Shown here: positions 47,993 through 60,352 of the stretch, in pieces
How the letters are laid out: every line of letters begins with the position of its first letter
Numbering within the stretch: position 1 is the stretch's first letter
Assembly (NCBI GenBank): GCA_035236585.1
Contig: CP141126.1
Coordinates: 71,153,414 to 71,217,413 of the forward strand
Direction: 5' to 3'
DNA length: 64,000 nt
Origin: Warburgia ugandensis
Lineage: Eukaryota > Streptophyta > Magnoliopsida > Canellales > Canellaceae
Notes under the pieces: generated by a model
What the model was told of the DNA's origin: nothing
Databases searched by the model: none
The model's input: only the letters and a program-made list of their open reading frames with translations
Position numbers and translations under genes: made by a program

Positions 47993-49199
47993 CTCATAAT
48001 ATAGATTAGTAAAGAACTAGGTTATAACACTTTACCTCTAGTTGTAGTTTTTAGGACTACATATAGAATAGTTACATTTTATTTTATTTTTTTGCTTACT
48101 CCTAAAGTTCTTAATACTAATTTTTATTTTTTTATTGTAGGAATTTGGAGAAGAACTTGAAGGAGATTTTAAGATAGATCACAAATTTTTTTTATTTTGA
48201 GTGAATTTTATTGAGACTATGCTTGTATTTTTTTTATCATGATTCAATCAACTAAAAGGGTTGTAATAATACAGGTCATGGGTGAAACATACTCACTTGG
48301 AAGAGGAGGTGGCATGTACATGAATCCACCCTTATATGCGAAGACTTTATCAAGGATTCCATTGTGAGCTTTTCTAATCCCCTTACATTTTCTAGCACAG
48401 CTTGTGCATAATAATTTAGTTGCATTTCCATATAGTGAGCATTGATTAATTATTGCAATCTAGGTTTTGCATTAGGTTTACTACTTTTCTTACTTTAAGG
48501 GCATATCTAACATGAGTATATATTGATCAAATTGTTGTGGGAATGCTTAATTGATTAGTAAGGGCCCTCACCTCTACAAGATCAAGAGTGGATTCTATCA
48601 CTATCCTTTGGCCCACTTAGGTTAATCATCACCTTATGCACAACCCAAGCCTCAATAATTAATTAAAATCAATTTATAAGAGACCTATAGCAGCATACAT
48701 GCTCATAGGACCCTCTTCAAAGGAGGCAAATTACCATCACTTTAGTGGCCCCTATCTAATCAGCTATGTTGATATTTAAGCAACTAGCTCTACTAACATT
48801 TCCCATGATTGAAATTACCTATGGCTGACAAGGTGGGTGTGAAGCAATTGATTATGATCAAAATCTAACTTGTAAGTAGTAGGACAAGTTTGAAAGAGAG
48901 GAGTAGCTAATAGGTTAAAAATAATCTAAAAGCTACTCTCCCAAATAAAATAAAGAAAAATCAACCTTTCAACTAGTTTTCCATAGGGGTAGACTTATTA
49001 TGTGTGCCTTTTGCTTGTGCATCATTTTGCATATAAGTTGCATTGTCTAGTTTATGACCCTGTAGACTAGCAAAAAAAAAGTATTCTTTCCTTGTATATG
49101 ATGAAGGTTAGAGTTAGGTAAGGCAAAGGTTACATAAAGTAGATCCAATTAACCCTACAAAAAAAATGGCCAACAATGTAGGGGATAAAAAGTCACTTT
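47993..49199 (+). repeat. Leader region of the Athila-like derivative, copy B
   Basis: Counterpart of 5608-6830; no coding seen. Pyrimidine- and A-rich, with several short insertions and deletions against A. Confidence 0.55.
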
Positions 49200-49850
49200 C
49201 TTATTATTTTACTCCATAGCCCATTCATTATGAAGATATGTATGAAATAAGGGCTACTCTTGATCTGTCCAATACACTAGATAGATTGGTAAATAGGGTG
49301 GATAAAGTAAATAGTCTATTTACTACATTGGATGTTTTTAAGCTGGCTAGAGAATTATTAAGGCAACCTCAGTATGAGGATTATTTTACCTATTCTAATC
49401 CAACACATCCTACTACTTTTGTGCTTGTCAAGTTTCATGTTTCTTAAATACTTTTCAGAGCAAATTAATGCCATGAGTCCATTCATAGATCCTAGTGATA
49501 ACTTTTATTCTAAGACTTACTATCCACAATCGTTTACTCATCCCAATGAAACATGTTCTCAGAATTTTCAAGGAAGACCATCTGGGATTCCCTTAATCAT
49601 GCTTTCCATAGTGATTCAATTTCACAGCAACTTGAGCCACAATGGGAGTTTCCTCCACAACAAAGGGAACAATCATTAGAAGAGATCTTTAGTTTGTTTA
49701 TGTAGAGTGCTCTCAAATTCTAGAATGCTGTAAAATAAACTATGTAGGCCCACTAGTAATCTATTGCAAAATTAGAGTTCCAAATGGGTTAGAAATATGC
49801 TGAATTTTTAGAAAGAAAAAAAAGAAACCAACCAAGTTGAGGACTAGGAG
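49200..49850 (+). pseudogene. Athila-like gag remnant, copy B
   Basis: The frames at 49238-49447 and 49374-49679 hold the same blocks as 6831-7475: ARELLRQPQYEDYF, then (next frame) SDNFYSKTYYPQSFTHPNET and NFQGRPSGIP, then SLEEIFSLFM with a stop. Two frames are needed, so at least one shift lies near 49440. No zinc knuckle. It is non-functional. Confidence 0.6.
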
Positions 49851-50039
49851 AAGCCCATCAATAACTATGCAAGGATAACAATAATATCATACTCAGATTA
49901 TCTTTATGAGACAGAGAAGCTAGTGACTACATTATCCCTATTGCCCTCCAGCAATAATCCTCTTGAGGCATGTCTCAATCATTCTAATTTTGATTCTGAC
50001 ATAAATGTATTCATTTATGATGATATTAACACTTCTTAA

Positions 50040-50470
50040 TGGAGATTCCAATTAGGAGCCCTTCCATTGGCTGAGATGCAATTTGAGCCATATAGTGAAG
50101 AATCGCTTGATTTAGATCTACAACTTTTACTAGATAGTTCACCATGTGAGAGTTTAGACTTACCTAAAAACTTACTTGTGATTACAGAACAGGAAGGAGC
50201 ATTAATTGATATTCTAGTCCAACATCAACTAGCTCCAAGGTGTACACTAAAGGTTATTGAGGGTACAAGCCCTACTATTTCTTTGTATCAAGTAAAAAAT
50301 GAACAACCTTTGAGGGTGACAAAAAGCTAGTTTAACCCTACCTTTTTGAACAATGTAAGGGAGGAGGAATATTTTCAACTTTTTGATGTTGACATTATCT
50401 TTCCTCAATTTGATCAAACCTAGTTGAGGTCACCTCAAGTTGGTCCCCAGAAGTTTAAATTCACAATGGT
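50040..50470 (+). pseudogene. Pol fragment: protease-RT linker and start of RT, copy B
   Basis: The frame 50067-50330 (87 codons) is the better-preserved copy: FEPYSEESLDLDLQLLL, SLDLPKNLLVI, EGALIDILVQHQLAP, IEGTSPTISLYQ, NEQPLR. After its stop, +1 sequence reads FNPTFLNNVREEEYFQLFDV (about 50330-50390) and then DIIFPQFDQ, equal to the LNP...VRKE...LLDAGIIYPISDS start of RT in Athila/Tat pol. Nothing further of RT follows. Protease is absent between it and gag. Pieces of the same length are kept in both duplicates, so the internal deletions predate the duplication. Confidence 0.7.
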
Positions 50471-52436
50471 CTATCATGTCATTATCTTCTCACCACCATA
50501 CATCTCTTGGCAAGAAAGGAAAAATTGACTACTGTGAGATTCTAAAATAGAGTGAGTTATTCTAGGAACTTCTTCATAGTTAGTTTAGGTTAAGTATTGT
50601 TATTTACAATTGCATTTAGCATTTCATTGTACATTATTTACCATGTTAATGGCCACATCAACAAATCAATGCACCATCTCTAGCATGCAAGTACTATCAT
50701 TCTGACCTGTCTCTCTCCACTTAGTTATGCCATTTGTCCATGCTTTTATAAAAACTTGGGGACAATGTTTTATTTAAGTCTAGGGGTAGGATATGTCAAA
50801 CTTCATGTGTCTAGAGACTGTTTAGTCCTTTTCAAGTCATTTCTTTATTTCAAAAAAAAAATTTGTAAACTTAATGATAAGTTCCTCTACAAGTATGAGA
50901 ATTCAAATTTTAGAAATATTTAATCTATATTTTGAACTTTAGCTTATTAATAGATTTATTAACTATTAGTTTACTGTTTTATCTTTTTTCTAAAGTATTT
51001 CATAAAAAATTAAACTCAAAATATTCCTTGCGTAAATAGCCATATATATATATATATATATGTTAAGTTGAAAAGTAAGTATAACATAGATCTTGAAGAT
51101 GATAAATAGAGACTTATAACTCACGTGAGATTATAGCCATTTTTTCATTTTAGGGTTATACATAACTTCAAATTTTTATTTAGCAAACATAATTTTCTAG
51201 TTGGTCACATTATTCTTATTTTAGTCTACTATTGAGAGTTCATATTGAAAAGACTATACTATATATTTTAAACTTTATGGTTAATTTTAAGTCATATGAA
51301 ACCTAGGAAATGATAGAGGCCATCCTTTTGGTTGACCCAGAGCCTTTAGCCTTTTACAAGTGATTTCTCACTAGTTAACCATTTGAGCCTTAATAATAAG
51401 CCTTTTCTTCATGAACCAAAAAATGATTAACCATATTTAACAACTATAATATATCCATTACCTATTTGTTTTGGATATATGTAGAGATGGTTGAAGAAAT
51501 CCTAAGTAAAGTTGAGCAATATAATTCAAGAGATGAACATAAAAAAGGGCTAGAAAAAAAGGAAAATTTTCAAAGAAAGGCTATACGAAATGTCAAAGTG
51601 GAAAAATTAATAAAAAGATAGATAATGAAAGGAAATGTTCACTCTTATAAGAAAACAAAAGTTATGAATACCTTGGTAGAAGACCTTTACATATCTTTCA
51701 AAACAATCTTTGTTTATCCTTATACTCATTTGTTTACTGACCTTGTCTTAAGCTTTTATTTTGTCCTATTGATAGACCTAACTTAATCTTAGGAGTAATA
51801 TGACTTGGATGCAATTATGAATAAGTAGGATTTTGGTAAAGTGCAACATTCCTCATTGTTGATATCCTTTCCATAAGATCATTATCAAAAAATTTCTAAG
51901 TTATCATTCTTTTATATGAAATATGTGAGAATTTTGGCTTTGATGAACATTATTCTACTCACATATTGAAGAGAGAATTGACCACTTCTGAGTGACTTCT
52001 TTTTAATGCTTGAGAATATCCTAAGGTATTTGAAGTCAAAGCATACTTTTGGATCGTAATTCAGGTTATAATTTACTTGAGAACTAATAATTATGTATAT
52101 TTGGCTATATTCACACACTTACACTCTAAGATTTGATGAAATAAAGGAATATCATTAGCGTATAGGTAGGATTTTGAACTATTGTTCATTTTTAATAGCA
52201 TGCCAAAGTTAGAAATTTAATGAAAGCTTAATAAAAGAAAATTATCTCAGATAAATAAAGGATTTTCATAAAGTTTTTGCAATGTTCAAAGGATTTTCAT
52301 AAAGGAGTTCAAAGGCTTTTTGCATATGATAAATGCAATGACAGAACCTACAAAAGTAATTAGGATATTTTGTTTAGATTTCTTACCTTATATTTTGTAG
52401 ATTTGCTCAAGCACTAGCAAAAATTTCACTTATAGA
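50471..52436 (+). repeat. 3' region of the Athila-like derivative, copy B
   Basis: Contains CTTGGGGACAATG then TTTAAGTCTAGGGG (50753-50786), the 3' tract of Athila elements, and a (TA)n run at 51042-51061. About 0.9 kb (51200-52130) has no counterpart in copy A at 8840-8900 and was lost there or gained here. The frame at 51912-52118 has no recognisable domain. A 3' LTR matching 45272-47964 could not be seen. Confidence 0.45.
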
Positions 52437-54028
52437 AAATAAATTATTCTTTATATACTAAGAATAATTTTTTATATGCTTTCGATGCTTAAAAATAGAT
52501 CATTCTACTTCTCAAATTAGTTTGAAAATGAAACATAATATGTCAAATAAATCAAGGAGTCCATAACTTGCATAAAAGAAAAATGATGATAACATATCAT
52601 TGTAGAACATCTCATTTGAAAACATGGTCAATAACAAATTTTTAAAATGAAATACATTGATGTAGATATGATGAATAAATCCAGTTGTAATACTTCACAA
52701 GTTCAAAACTTATAGTGTATGTCATATTAATAAAAATCCATAATATTTATAAAACATGCTAAATACTAACGTGAGCTCAAAATCTTAGTAAACTCACAAA
52801 TATAATAAAATCTGACCATCAGTGGGTCATCCCAATCACACATGGGCACACATATCATGGTAATACTAGCATCATCATCCTATCATAACAAAACACATGG
52901 AATCTATTTGAGATGAAGACTAGTGGGTCTGTTCATTATCATGGAGCCACTGTTGATGGTGGATTCAAATGAAATGAAGGGGAGAAAGGAAGATAGGTGA
53001 AACATTTATCTCTATGAAGAGGTTCTAAGTACATATCATCCTACGAATTGGTGAAATTATTAGTTTATCAATGACATCATTAGCCTAGTATGGCTCAAGC
53101 ACCATCAACTTATCATTAAACAAAACACATGGTCTTTATTTGAAATGGAGACTAGTGGGTCTATTTAGTTCCATGGAACCATGGTTAATGGTGGACCAAA
53201 TAGAAATGGGGGGGCGAACAAAAAATTGGGGAAATATTTACCTCTATGAAGCATTTCTACATGTATGACATTATTTGTAATTGGTGAAATCGTTAATTTT
53301 TCTACGACAGTCCCAATCCATCTTTGATTTTACTTGATCAATGTGAAACTAAAGGGCTTTTGATTGTTTTGAGCTAATGAGGGGAATGAATGACTTAGAT
53401 CTTTGATCTTGGCCTTGTTTTTCTCTGTATGCACTTATGTCAAATGTCCCCTCTTTAGAGTTGCCAGATTCTTCTCCTTTGCCGACATGCATGTGGATAG
53501 AGTTACAAGGTGATACCTGCCTTTCCTTCCTTCTCCTTCTCCTTTTTCTTCTTCTCTCCCCTTCTTTCACTTTACTCTTCTTTCTAATAACTATATCGGC
53601 TGCCTTAAGTCCACTAACATTGTCATTTATTTCTTATTATTTTATTATATATATTAAATATGATTAAATCTTAGTATTAATAGATGTATGATTGATTGTA
53701 GACATTGTTAAAAATATCATTGCCGACATGCCTTAGTCTGACAATTATCTCTTTTGAGTTTCACGAATGGGCCCATAAGGTGAAATTAGTAAATTACCCC
53801 TAAGTCATGATATTTCAACATTTTTATTGGGACTTTGATTTCATGTCTTTAGTGTAGTGAAAAGATTCTTCTTACTACAGTCTAGATATTGATGTTTCAA
53901 GAGTCAACTTTGTGTCTTTCAAAGGTTTATCTTCATGAAACCTAAGACCTAAAAGTCCATATTGGCTTTGTATTCAAATATTGGATGAGAATTGTATGGA
54001 ATGGAATTTAGGAATTAGGGGTATTACA
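52437..54028 (-). repeat. 3' LTR of minimal-core element, copy B (main part)
   Basis: Matches 9120-10779 and the partner LTR. It ends ...GGTATTACA next to the PPT (54029-54041). The tandem duplication described at 9591-10052 is at about 52871-53300 here. Frames 53349-53570 and 53437-53667 are the pyrimidine-rich stretch read on both strands. Confidence 0.75.
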
Positions 54029-54271
54029 TCCTTTCCCCCTCAAAGAAATTTCTGGACTACTTATGACTTCACACTAAGTCATTGTCCATAAGTAATATGA
54101 ACTTGATTTAGATATGATTCTCATTTCCCTTTGTTCTAGTCTTTGCTTTATTTAGCTCATTCTCTACTAATCTCACAAATCTATATTTGTTTTACATTTA
54201 ATAGCATTTCCCTATATGAGTTATCTCTAAAGGACTGGTTGTGAAAGGATGAACTAAACTCTAATACCAAC
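54029..54271 (-). mobile_element. Core of minimal LTR element: PPT, about 215 bp, PBS (copy B)
   Basis: PPT 54029-54041 (minus GAGGGGGAAAGGA). PBS at about 54258-54270, minus TTGGTATTAGAGTTTAG, where two C-to-T changes weaken the iMet match seen in copy A. Total interior 243 bp, no frame. Confidence 0.75.
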
Positions 54272-57200
54272 TATAACAACCCAAGTTTATGAATGACTTT
54301 TTGGAAAATCTTTTTGAAAAGTTTGGCCCCAAGTTTTGAAAATAAAATTAGAAAACAAATAGAAAAAAATCATTATATGAAAAGACTTTGCAAAATTCCC
54401 AGTGTCATTTTAAAACATAAATTTAACAGTAAAATGATCATTTCACTTCTAACAAAAATTTTGTAGTCACCTCTATTTTTTGAATAATCCCTTTTTTTTT
54501 TTGCATGTGATGCGGAATCGCTAATAAACCTCATTATAATGTATAAAACAATATGAGAAACTCCATCTCCACTCAATCATATTTAAACACATATTTGAAA
54601 ACAAAACATTTATCAAATGAAAGGCATATATAAGACTTAACTAGTTTAACTAGAATCTATCTAGTCACATCCACATGTCCATAATTACAATTTTATGTCC
54701 AAACATTCAAATGAATGTAAGTCATAATATAATAATTTATACAACAACTCTAAAATAAATAGACCTAAATCTATAATCCACTTAGACAATGTTAGTTTGA
54801 TCTCTCCTACAACTCTTCACTATATATCCTACATTACTTCTTGTTCTATTCCTTCAAATCAGATATATTGTAAATCATTACAATATCTTAAAAAGCAGTG
54901 GTTATGTAGGTGGAATAGAATTATATTTATAAAAATAAATAAATTATTTTTATATAATAAGAATCATTTTCTATATGCATTCGGTGGTTAAAACTATATC
55001 ATTCTATTTCCTAAATTAGTTTGAAACTGAAACATAATGCATCAAATAAATCAAGGAATCCATAACTCACATAATTGAGAATGAGATGAATACATATCAT
55101 TTGAAACCATGGTTAATAACAAATTCATAAAATGAAATTCATTCATGTGGATATCATGAATAGATCCAGGGTTAATACTTCACAAGTTCAAATTTTGTAA
55201 TGCATGGCATATCAATAAAAATCTATAATATTTATAAAACATGCTGGATAATTACAAGTTCAAAACCATAAAAACTTGTAAATATCATAAAATCTTAACA
55301 TCAGTGGGATCATCCCACTCACATATGGGCCCACATCAATCTGGTCATGAGTTCTCATACCATAACAATATTACTATCATCACACCAGGATAGCTCAGGT
55401 ACCATTAGCCTATCATAAAACAAAAAACATGGACTGCTATGCTGTAGCTTCCATTCTACTTGGATCAACTATAATGTTCTTGATAACACCAACTATGATG
55501 GACAAGTAATCATCCTGCTTGGGGAGAAACAAATCCCATAGTTTGGCCTTTCCATGATTCCCACACTCAAGTTTTAGCCACTCTTTAGGTAAGGTTTCTA
55601 TCATATCATAATTTTAGAGGTCGGGTGGCTAACCCTACAACCCTCCTAGCATAGCATCTACCAGGCAACCCACCTGTATAAAACAAATACATGAAAATAA
55701 CATATGCAAAGGATACAAGTCCATTTACCCTAAATGTAAATCAATGGTCTCATTTCATCATTCACAATCCAAGCAGGGATAAAACATGCATTTCACATAT
55801 AATAACATATGAACTTCAAATACAAGTCATGCTTGAATTTCACAGATGGAATGAAATGGAGTCAAGTGTAAATAGTTTCCAAGTACCTTTCATAAAATCA
55901 CTAAAAGTATTATCAGAGATGATAAACTTAGATAATTATTCCATCAAATACTATTTCATTAAAGTTCATAATCATGCTCTACATAATATTACAATGCATG
56001 TCCAAACAAATGAAAATTCAATTGTTGAAAAAATTTATCAAAATCATTTTTTCAATCATAAACCAATTATATTAGAAAAATAAGCAATCTTAAACCATTT
56101 ACCTTTGATCAGAAGGAAAAAATTTACAAATGCATGTAGATACCTAATTTGTGAGTTTAATCACAATCAAACACACGCCTGTGCAAACACACATGTACAC
56201 TTACTCAAATCTTATAGTCTAGGATGTAGTCTAGATTGATTTCTGGCACCAATCAGTACATGACAGTGGTATGCACCCATTAATTATCAATGGTTGCTGG
56301 ATTGTTGATGTGATGATCAATGGTTGCTGGATTATCTGATATACACCCATTGATTATCAATCAACATCCTAGACCATTCATAATATATGTAATTACCACT
56401 CCACAAAACTACAAGTTATTCTTTTCACAGATAAGTAACATTAACCCCTTGATCATTGATCAGATTAAATTTTGGACTATTGAATTTAATATTTACTAAT
56501 AGTCATATATGTTTAAAATTTGTTTACTCAGTCCAATGGTCGAGTCATGTTTCATAACATGAAAACAATAATCTACAGATTCAATGTCTATGTATCAAAT
56601 AGTGATCGGATGGTTCATAGTCATCAAACAATCAATTTGCATGGTTAACTATTAGATCAAGGAGTCAGTGGCTAATTTTAGAAATCAAGCATTATAGAAT
56701 GCTATATCTATCATAAAATGATCTAATTGTATTTACTTATTCATGAAATTCCTAGGAATTCTAAGATTTATTGTGTGCATTAAACCCAATTTAAAATTTG
56801 AGATAAATCAATGAAGATCAGTAGTGATCTTACCTATGATAGCTTAAATCCATGTTAATAGATCACTAGAAGCATCAAATTACTATTGGATTATCCTGAC
56901 ATGACTCCATCGTGGCCATCCATCTTTGCCTGCTTTAGGTCCTAGTCACTACTTCTTTGATTGAATACAAGTTTGGCAGGTTTTGTTTATGGCATCAATA
57001 GGAACAAGGTAAATGATCAGATTTTAGTTTTGAGATGTCCTCTTTTCTATGTTAGATGGAGATCGATGGCTCTATTCATTGTCACAACCATTAATGGTGG
57101 ATTTGTAGAAAAATGCTAGGGGGGTTGAAGAAAAGGAAAATAGGGGAGTTTCTTACCTCTATGAAGCATTTCTAAGTGTATGTCAACATCAAAATTGGTG

Positions 57201-57975
57201 AAAATCATCAATCATTGCATGACAAACCCAATTTAGTATTTTTCCTAATCTATTGTTGATTTTCCACCTATCAACATGAAACCAAAGGGCTTTTGATTGT
57301 TTTGAGCTAATGAAGGGGATGAACAACTTAGATCTCTGATCTAGGCCCTATTTTTCTCTATGTGTACATGTGTCTAACATTCCTCTTCATAGTTGGCAGC
57401 TTCTTCTCCATGCTACCATGCATGTGAAAGAGTTGAAGGGGAGTCTTGCCTTTCCTTCTTTCTTCTTCTTCTTCTTCTCCTCCGCCTCCTTCTTCCTCTT
57501 TTCTCTTCCTTTTAATAATTGTATCAGCCAACTTAAGTCAGCTGATATTGTTATTTATTTCTTATTATTTTATATTTTTGTTTATTATTTTATTTATTAT
57601 ATGCATTTTATAGATTATATGATTAAATCTTGTTATTAATATGTCTTCTTGATTTTAGGAATTTTTAAAAATATCATTGCCAACATGCCTTAGTCTACCA
57701 ATTATCTCTTTTGAGTTCACAAATGGTCCCATAAGGTAAAATTATTAAATTACCTCTAGCCCGTGATATTCAAACTTTTTCATTCGGACTTCAATTTTAG
57801 TATTTTTAGTGTCTTTGAAAAGATATTTAGGGTGCATTCTAGATATTAATGTTTTAAGAGTCAACTATGTATCTTTCATAAGTTTATTTCCATGAAACCC
57901 AAAACCCACAAGTCAATATTTTCTTTTTATTCAAATATTGGTTGAGAATCAAACTTAGGAATTAGGGGTATTATA
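54272..57975 (-). repeat. Full-length 5' LTR of minimal-core element, copy B
   Basis: Runs from TATAACAACCC (inverse of ...GGGTTGTTATA) to ...GGGGTATTATA (inverse of TATAATACCCC; expected TGTAATAC). 3704 bp, uninterrupted, and the best template for the family in this window. The insertion site of the 9.15 kb element in copy A corresponds to about 55240. The 130-codon frame at 55691-56083 is not kept in A. Confidence 0.75.
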
Positions 57976-58386
57976 ATAATATCCTGAATTTGAGGAGAAG
58001 GAGATGTATAAAAAAATAAAAGAAAAAGTGACAAATTATCTCAAAAAGGAGATGTGCAAGAAGTTAAAGTAGGATTTAATAAGGGAGTTCCATAATATGA
58101 AAGGTTATAGTCAAGAGTTAACTACGATTCTCCTACTAAAGAAGATCAGTTGAGTTACTTGCACCCTTAAGAGAGAAAAATCCAACAAAGGAAGTATATA
58201 TGTATACATATTTACTTTTTTATTGTTTAATTATTTGTCATATCTCATTCATTCTTAAGTATCTAGTATTTTTTATTTACAGATGAGACTATTTTAATAG
58301 AAGCCCACTATATTTTTACTATCCAAGAGGCCATTGGATATCATGTCACTTAGCTAGAACAATATGTCATTCCCCAAAAATCATAG
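57976..58386. other. Degenerate shared sequence right of the LTR
   Basis: Matches 23345-23815 of copy A, with a 130-base gap near 58285. It contains the once-coding-looking piece described there (KKLKVGFNKG-like at about 58050-58085). No intact frame. Confidence 0.4.
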
Positions 58387-60352
58387 TGTTAAGTGTTTAA
58401 TTTTGGCAAAAAGACCCCTCATTTAGCATTAATTAGACTATCTAACTCATCAATTTGATGATTTTTAGATAATCTATGAATTTTAGCTCAAATTGACCAT
58501 CCAACAGTAAATTGTCAAAATTGGTCAATTGAGCTAAGTGGATGCTGAATGTACTGTTTAGATAACTCTAACCTAGTCTTTGGCCTTGCAGATTAACTAA
58601 AGGAGGGTTGGATTGCTCAGATTGATGTTCAACTGTGCAGATCGATCAAAAGAGGAATGGGTGGATTAGATTAAATTTTGACAGTGTAGATCATCTTGTA
58701 GATCAATTAGGCAAGAGTTTCTTAAAGAAAGAGGAATTCTAATAAGGAGAGGAAACATTGATGAGAATGGAAGTTGGGAGGAAGCTTCCTAGTAGGAAAC
58801 TAGATCTTAAAGATAAGGAGAGGAGAATTAAGAAGGGGGAAAATCTATAAGAGGGGAGAGCCGTAGGAGAGTTTGGAAGTCTTTTAGTTTTAGCTTTTCT
58901 TCTTTGTAATCTGTTTTGATTCATCATTTTTTCTTTGATTCCCAGTCTTTCCTCTGTTCCTATAAGTATTCTTCTTCTCCATACCTCTCTTTCCCTTATC
59001 TGCCATGCTCCTTTTCTTCCATTGCATGGGACCCATCTGCTCAAGCCAGTCGCACAACCCAGGATTTGTCTCCACCCCCGTCTTTTTTCTTTTCCATTGT
59101 TAGTTTCCAATAAGAAACCGAGTTCCATCCTTGATCGCACCCATCACCCACCTCCCATCCATCTCCTTTCATTATCTTCAACACACCTATCTCTACCACT
59201 CCCCCTCCCATCTCTCAGCTTTCTCTTCTCACTTACCAAGTACTGCCTAGATTTCCTCCACAACCCAAACTTCTTCCCATCTTCTACTCTTCACTAGATC
59301 CAGTCCCCTAATCTAGCACAGATAGCCCAGATCACCATGCTCTCCTTCTCTGACGCACTAAGATCCTCCACCTTCTCATGTTCCTGATCTCCACCTATCC
59401 ACTGGTCACACGTCCAGAAACTAGGTGGCATTTTTCTTTTCTACTGATCCAGTACCCAACGATGCCACAGCACTGGCCAACCAACAATTCATCGAATTCT
59501 CCAAGAAATCCAGAGCCGTACGATGCCCATCCTTCCAGATCATCACTGACCCTTGCCTCCATTGCGCCAGACACACCCCAAGCTCACCTGCTTGTTACGG
59601 CCAGCCATCCCATTTTCATGAAAAATTTCATTTATGCCCTTAGTAGAAAAATTAAAATCTCATTCGAATCTCTATTTCTTTTTATTTTTATTTTTCTTTA
59701 TCTAGTTTTTGTATTATTCATGTTCTCCTTATTCTTAGATAATTCTATAAATTAGATTTGGTTTATTTAAGCATAATCGAATCAATGGTTTAGCTTAAAT
59801 CAAAAGGGGAACATCAATTTCCAATCTATTTCACATCCGAATTTCAATCAAATTTCAAATCTAGTCTATAGGGCAATTTAAAGCACTTTTAATTTTCCTT
59901 ATCTTTAATCTAAGAATCTAAAATTAGATCTAAGCTATTAAATCTCAAAATTCTTATCTAGGCTAGATCTCTTAGAATTTTTAGAATCTACCTAATCCCT
60001 CTGTTGGATCATTGATCAAAAGTGTCAAAAACATGTAGATGAAGGTTGATCATGATTTAGGGGACCAGATCTGTGGAATTTGAAGATAAGCTATCTAGGG
60101 AAGTGAAAATTTCTTATTTTTTTAATTAAAATTTTATTTTCCTCTGGAATTAGATCTCTGTAATTTCACTACTAAATCGAATCTGAAGTCTGATTTCTTT
60201 TTGTAAATTTTTATCAATTAATTTTAATTTTTAAATAATTAAATTTTATTAAAAACTCCAATTTCTAAAAGCACGTCCTTGTGAGATTGACCTGTACTTC
60301 CATTAACTATACCACAATAGCCCGTGCACTTACGAAAAACATCAACACACAG
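58382..60352 (+). mobile_element. Solo LTR of Tat-like family, present only in copy B
   Basis: LTR 58387-60347 (1961 bp), TGTTAAGTGTTTAATTTT...ACATCAACA, flanked by CATAG (58382-58386) and CACAG (60348-60352), a target duplication with one mismatch. Copy A shows the empty site near 23815-23835 (CCTCAAACTCAAAGGTATAT). The tail has GTCCTTGTGAGATTGACC and CCTGTACTTCC...CCCGTGCACTTACG. Leader and polypyrimidine block at 58850-59650. Frames 58739-59140, 58890-59113, 58935-59297, 59378-59755 and 59425-59643 are LTR leader sequence. Confidence 0.82.

Noticed and set aside
55691-56083. 130-codon plus frame in the long LTR of copy B
   Set aside because: The homologous stretch in copy A (about 21635-22045) does not keep the frame, and the product is low-complexity, AT-driven sequence.
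58739-59297. Frames of 133, 61, 65 and 120 codons on both strands
   Set aside because: They are the pyrimidine-rich leader of the solo LTR read in several frames; there is no frame preference and no counterpart in the relative at 61777-63446.
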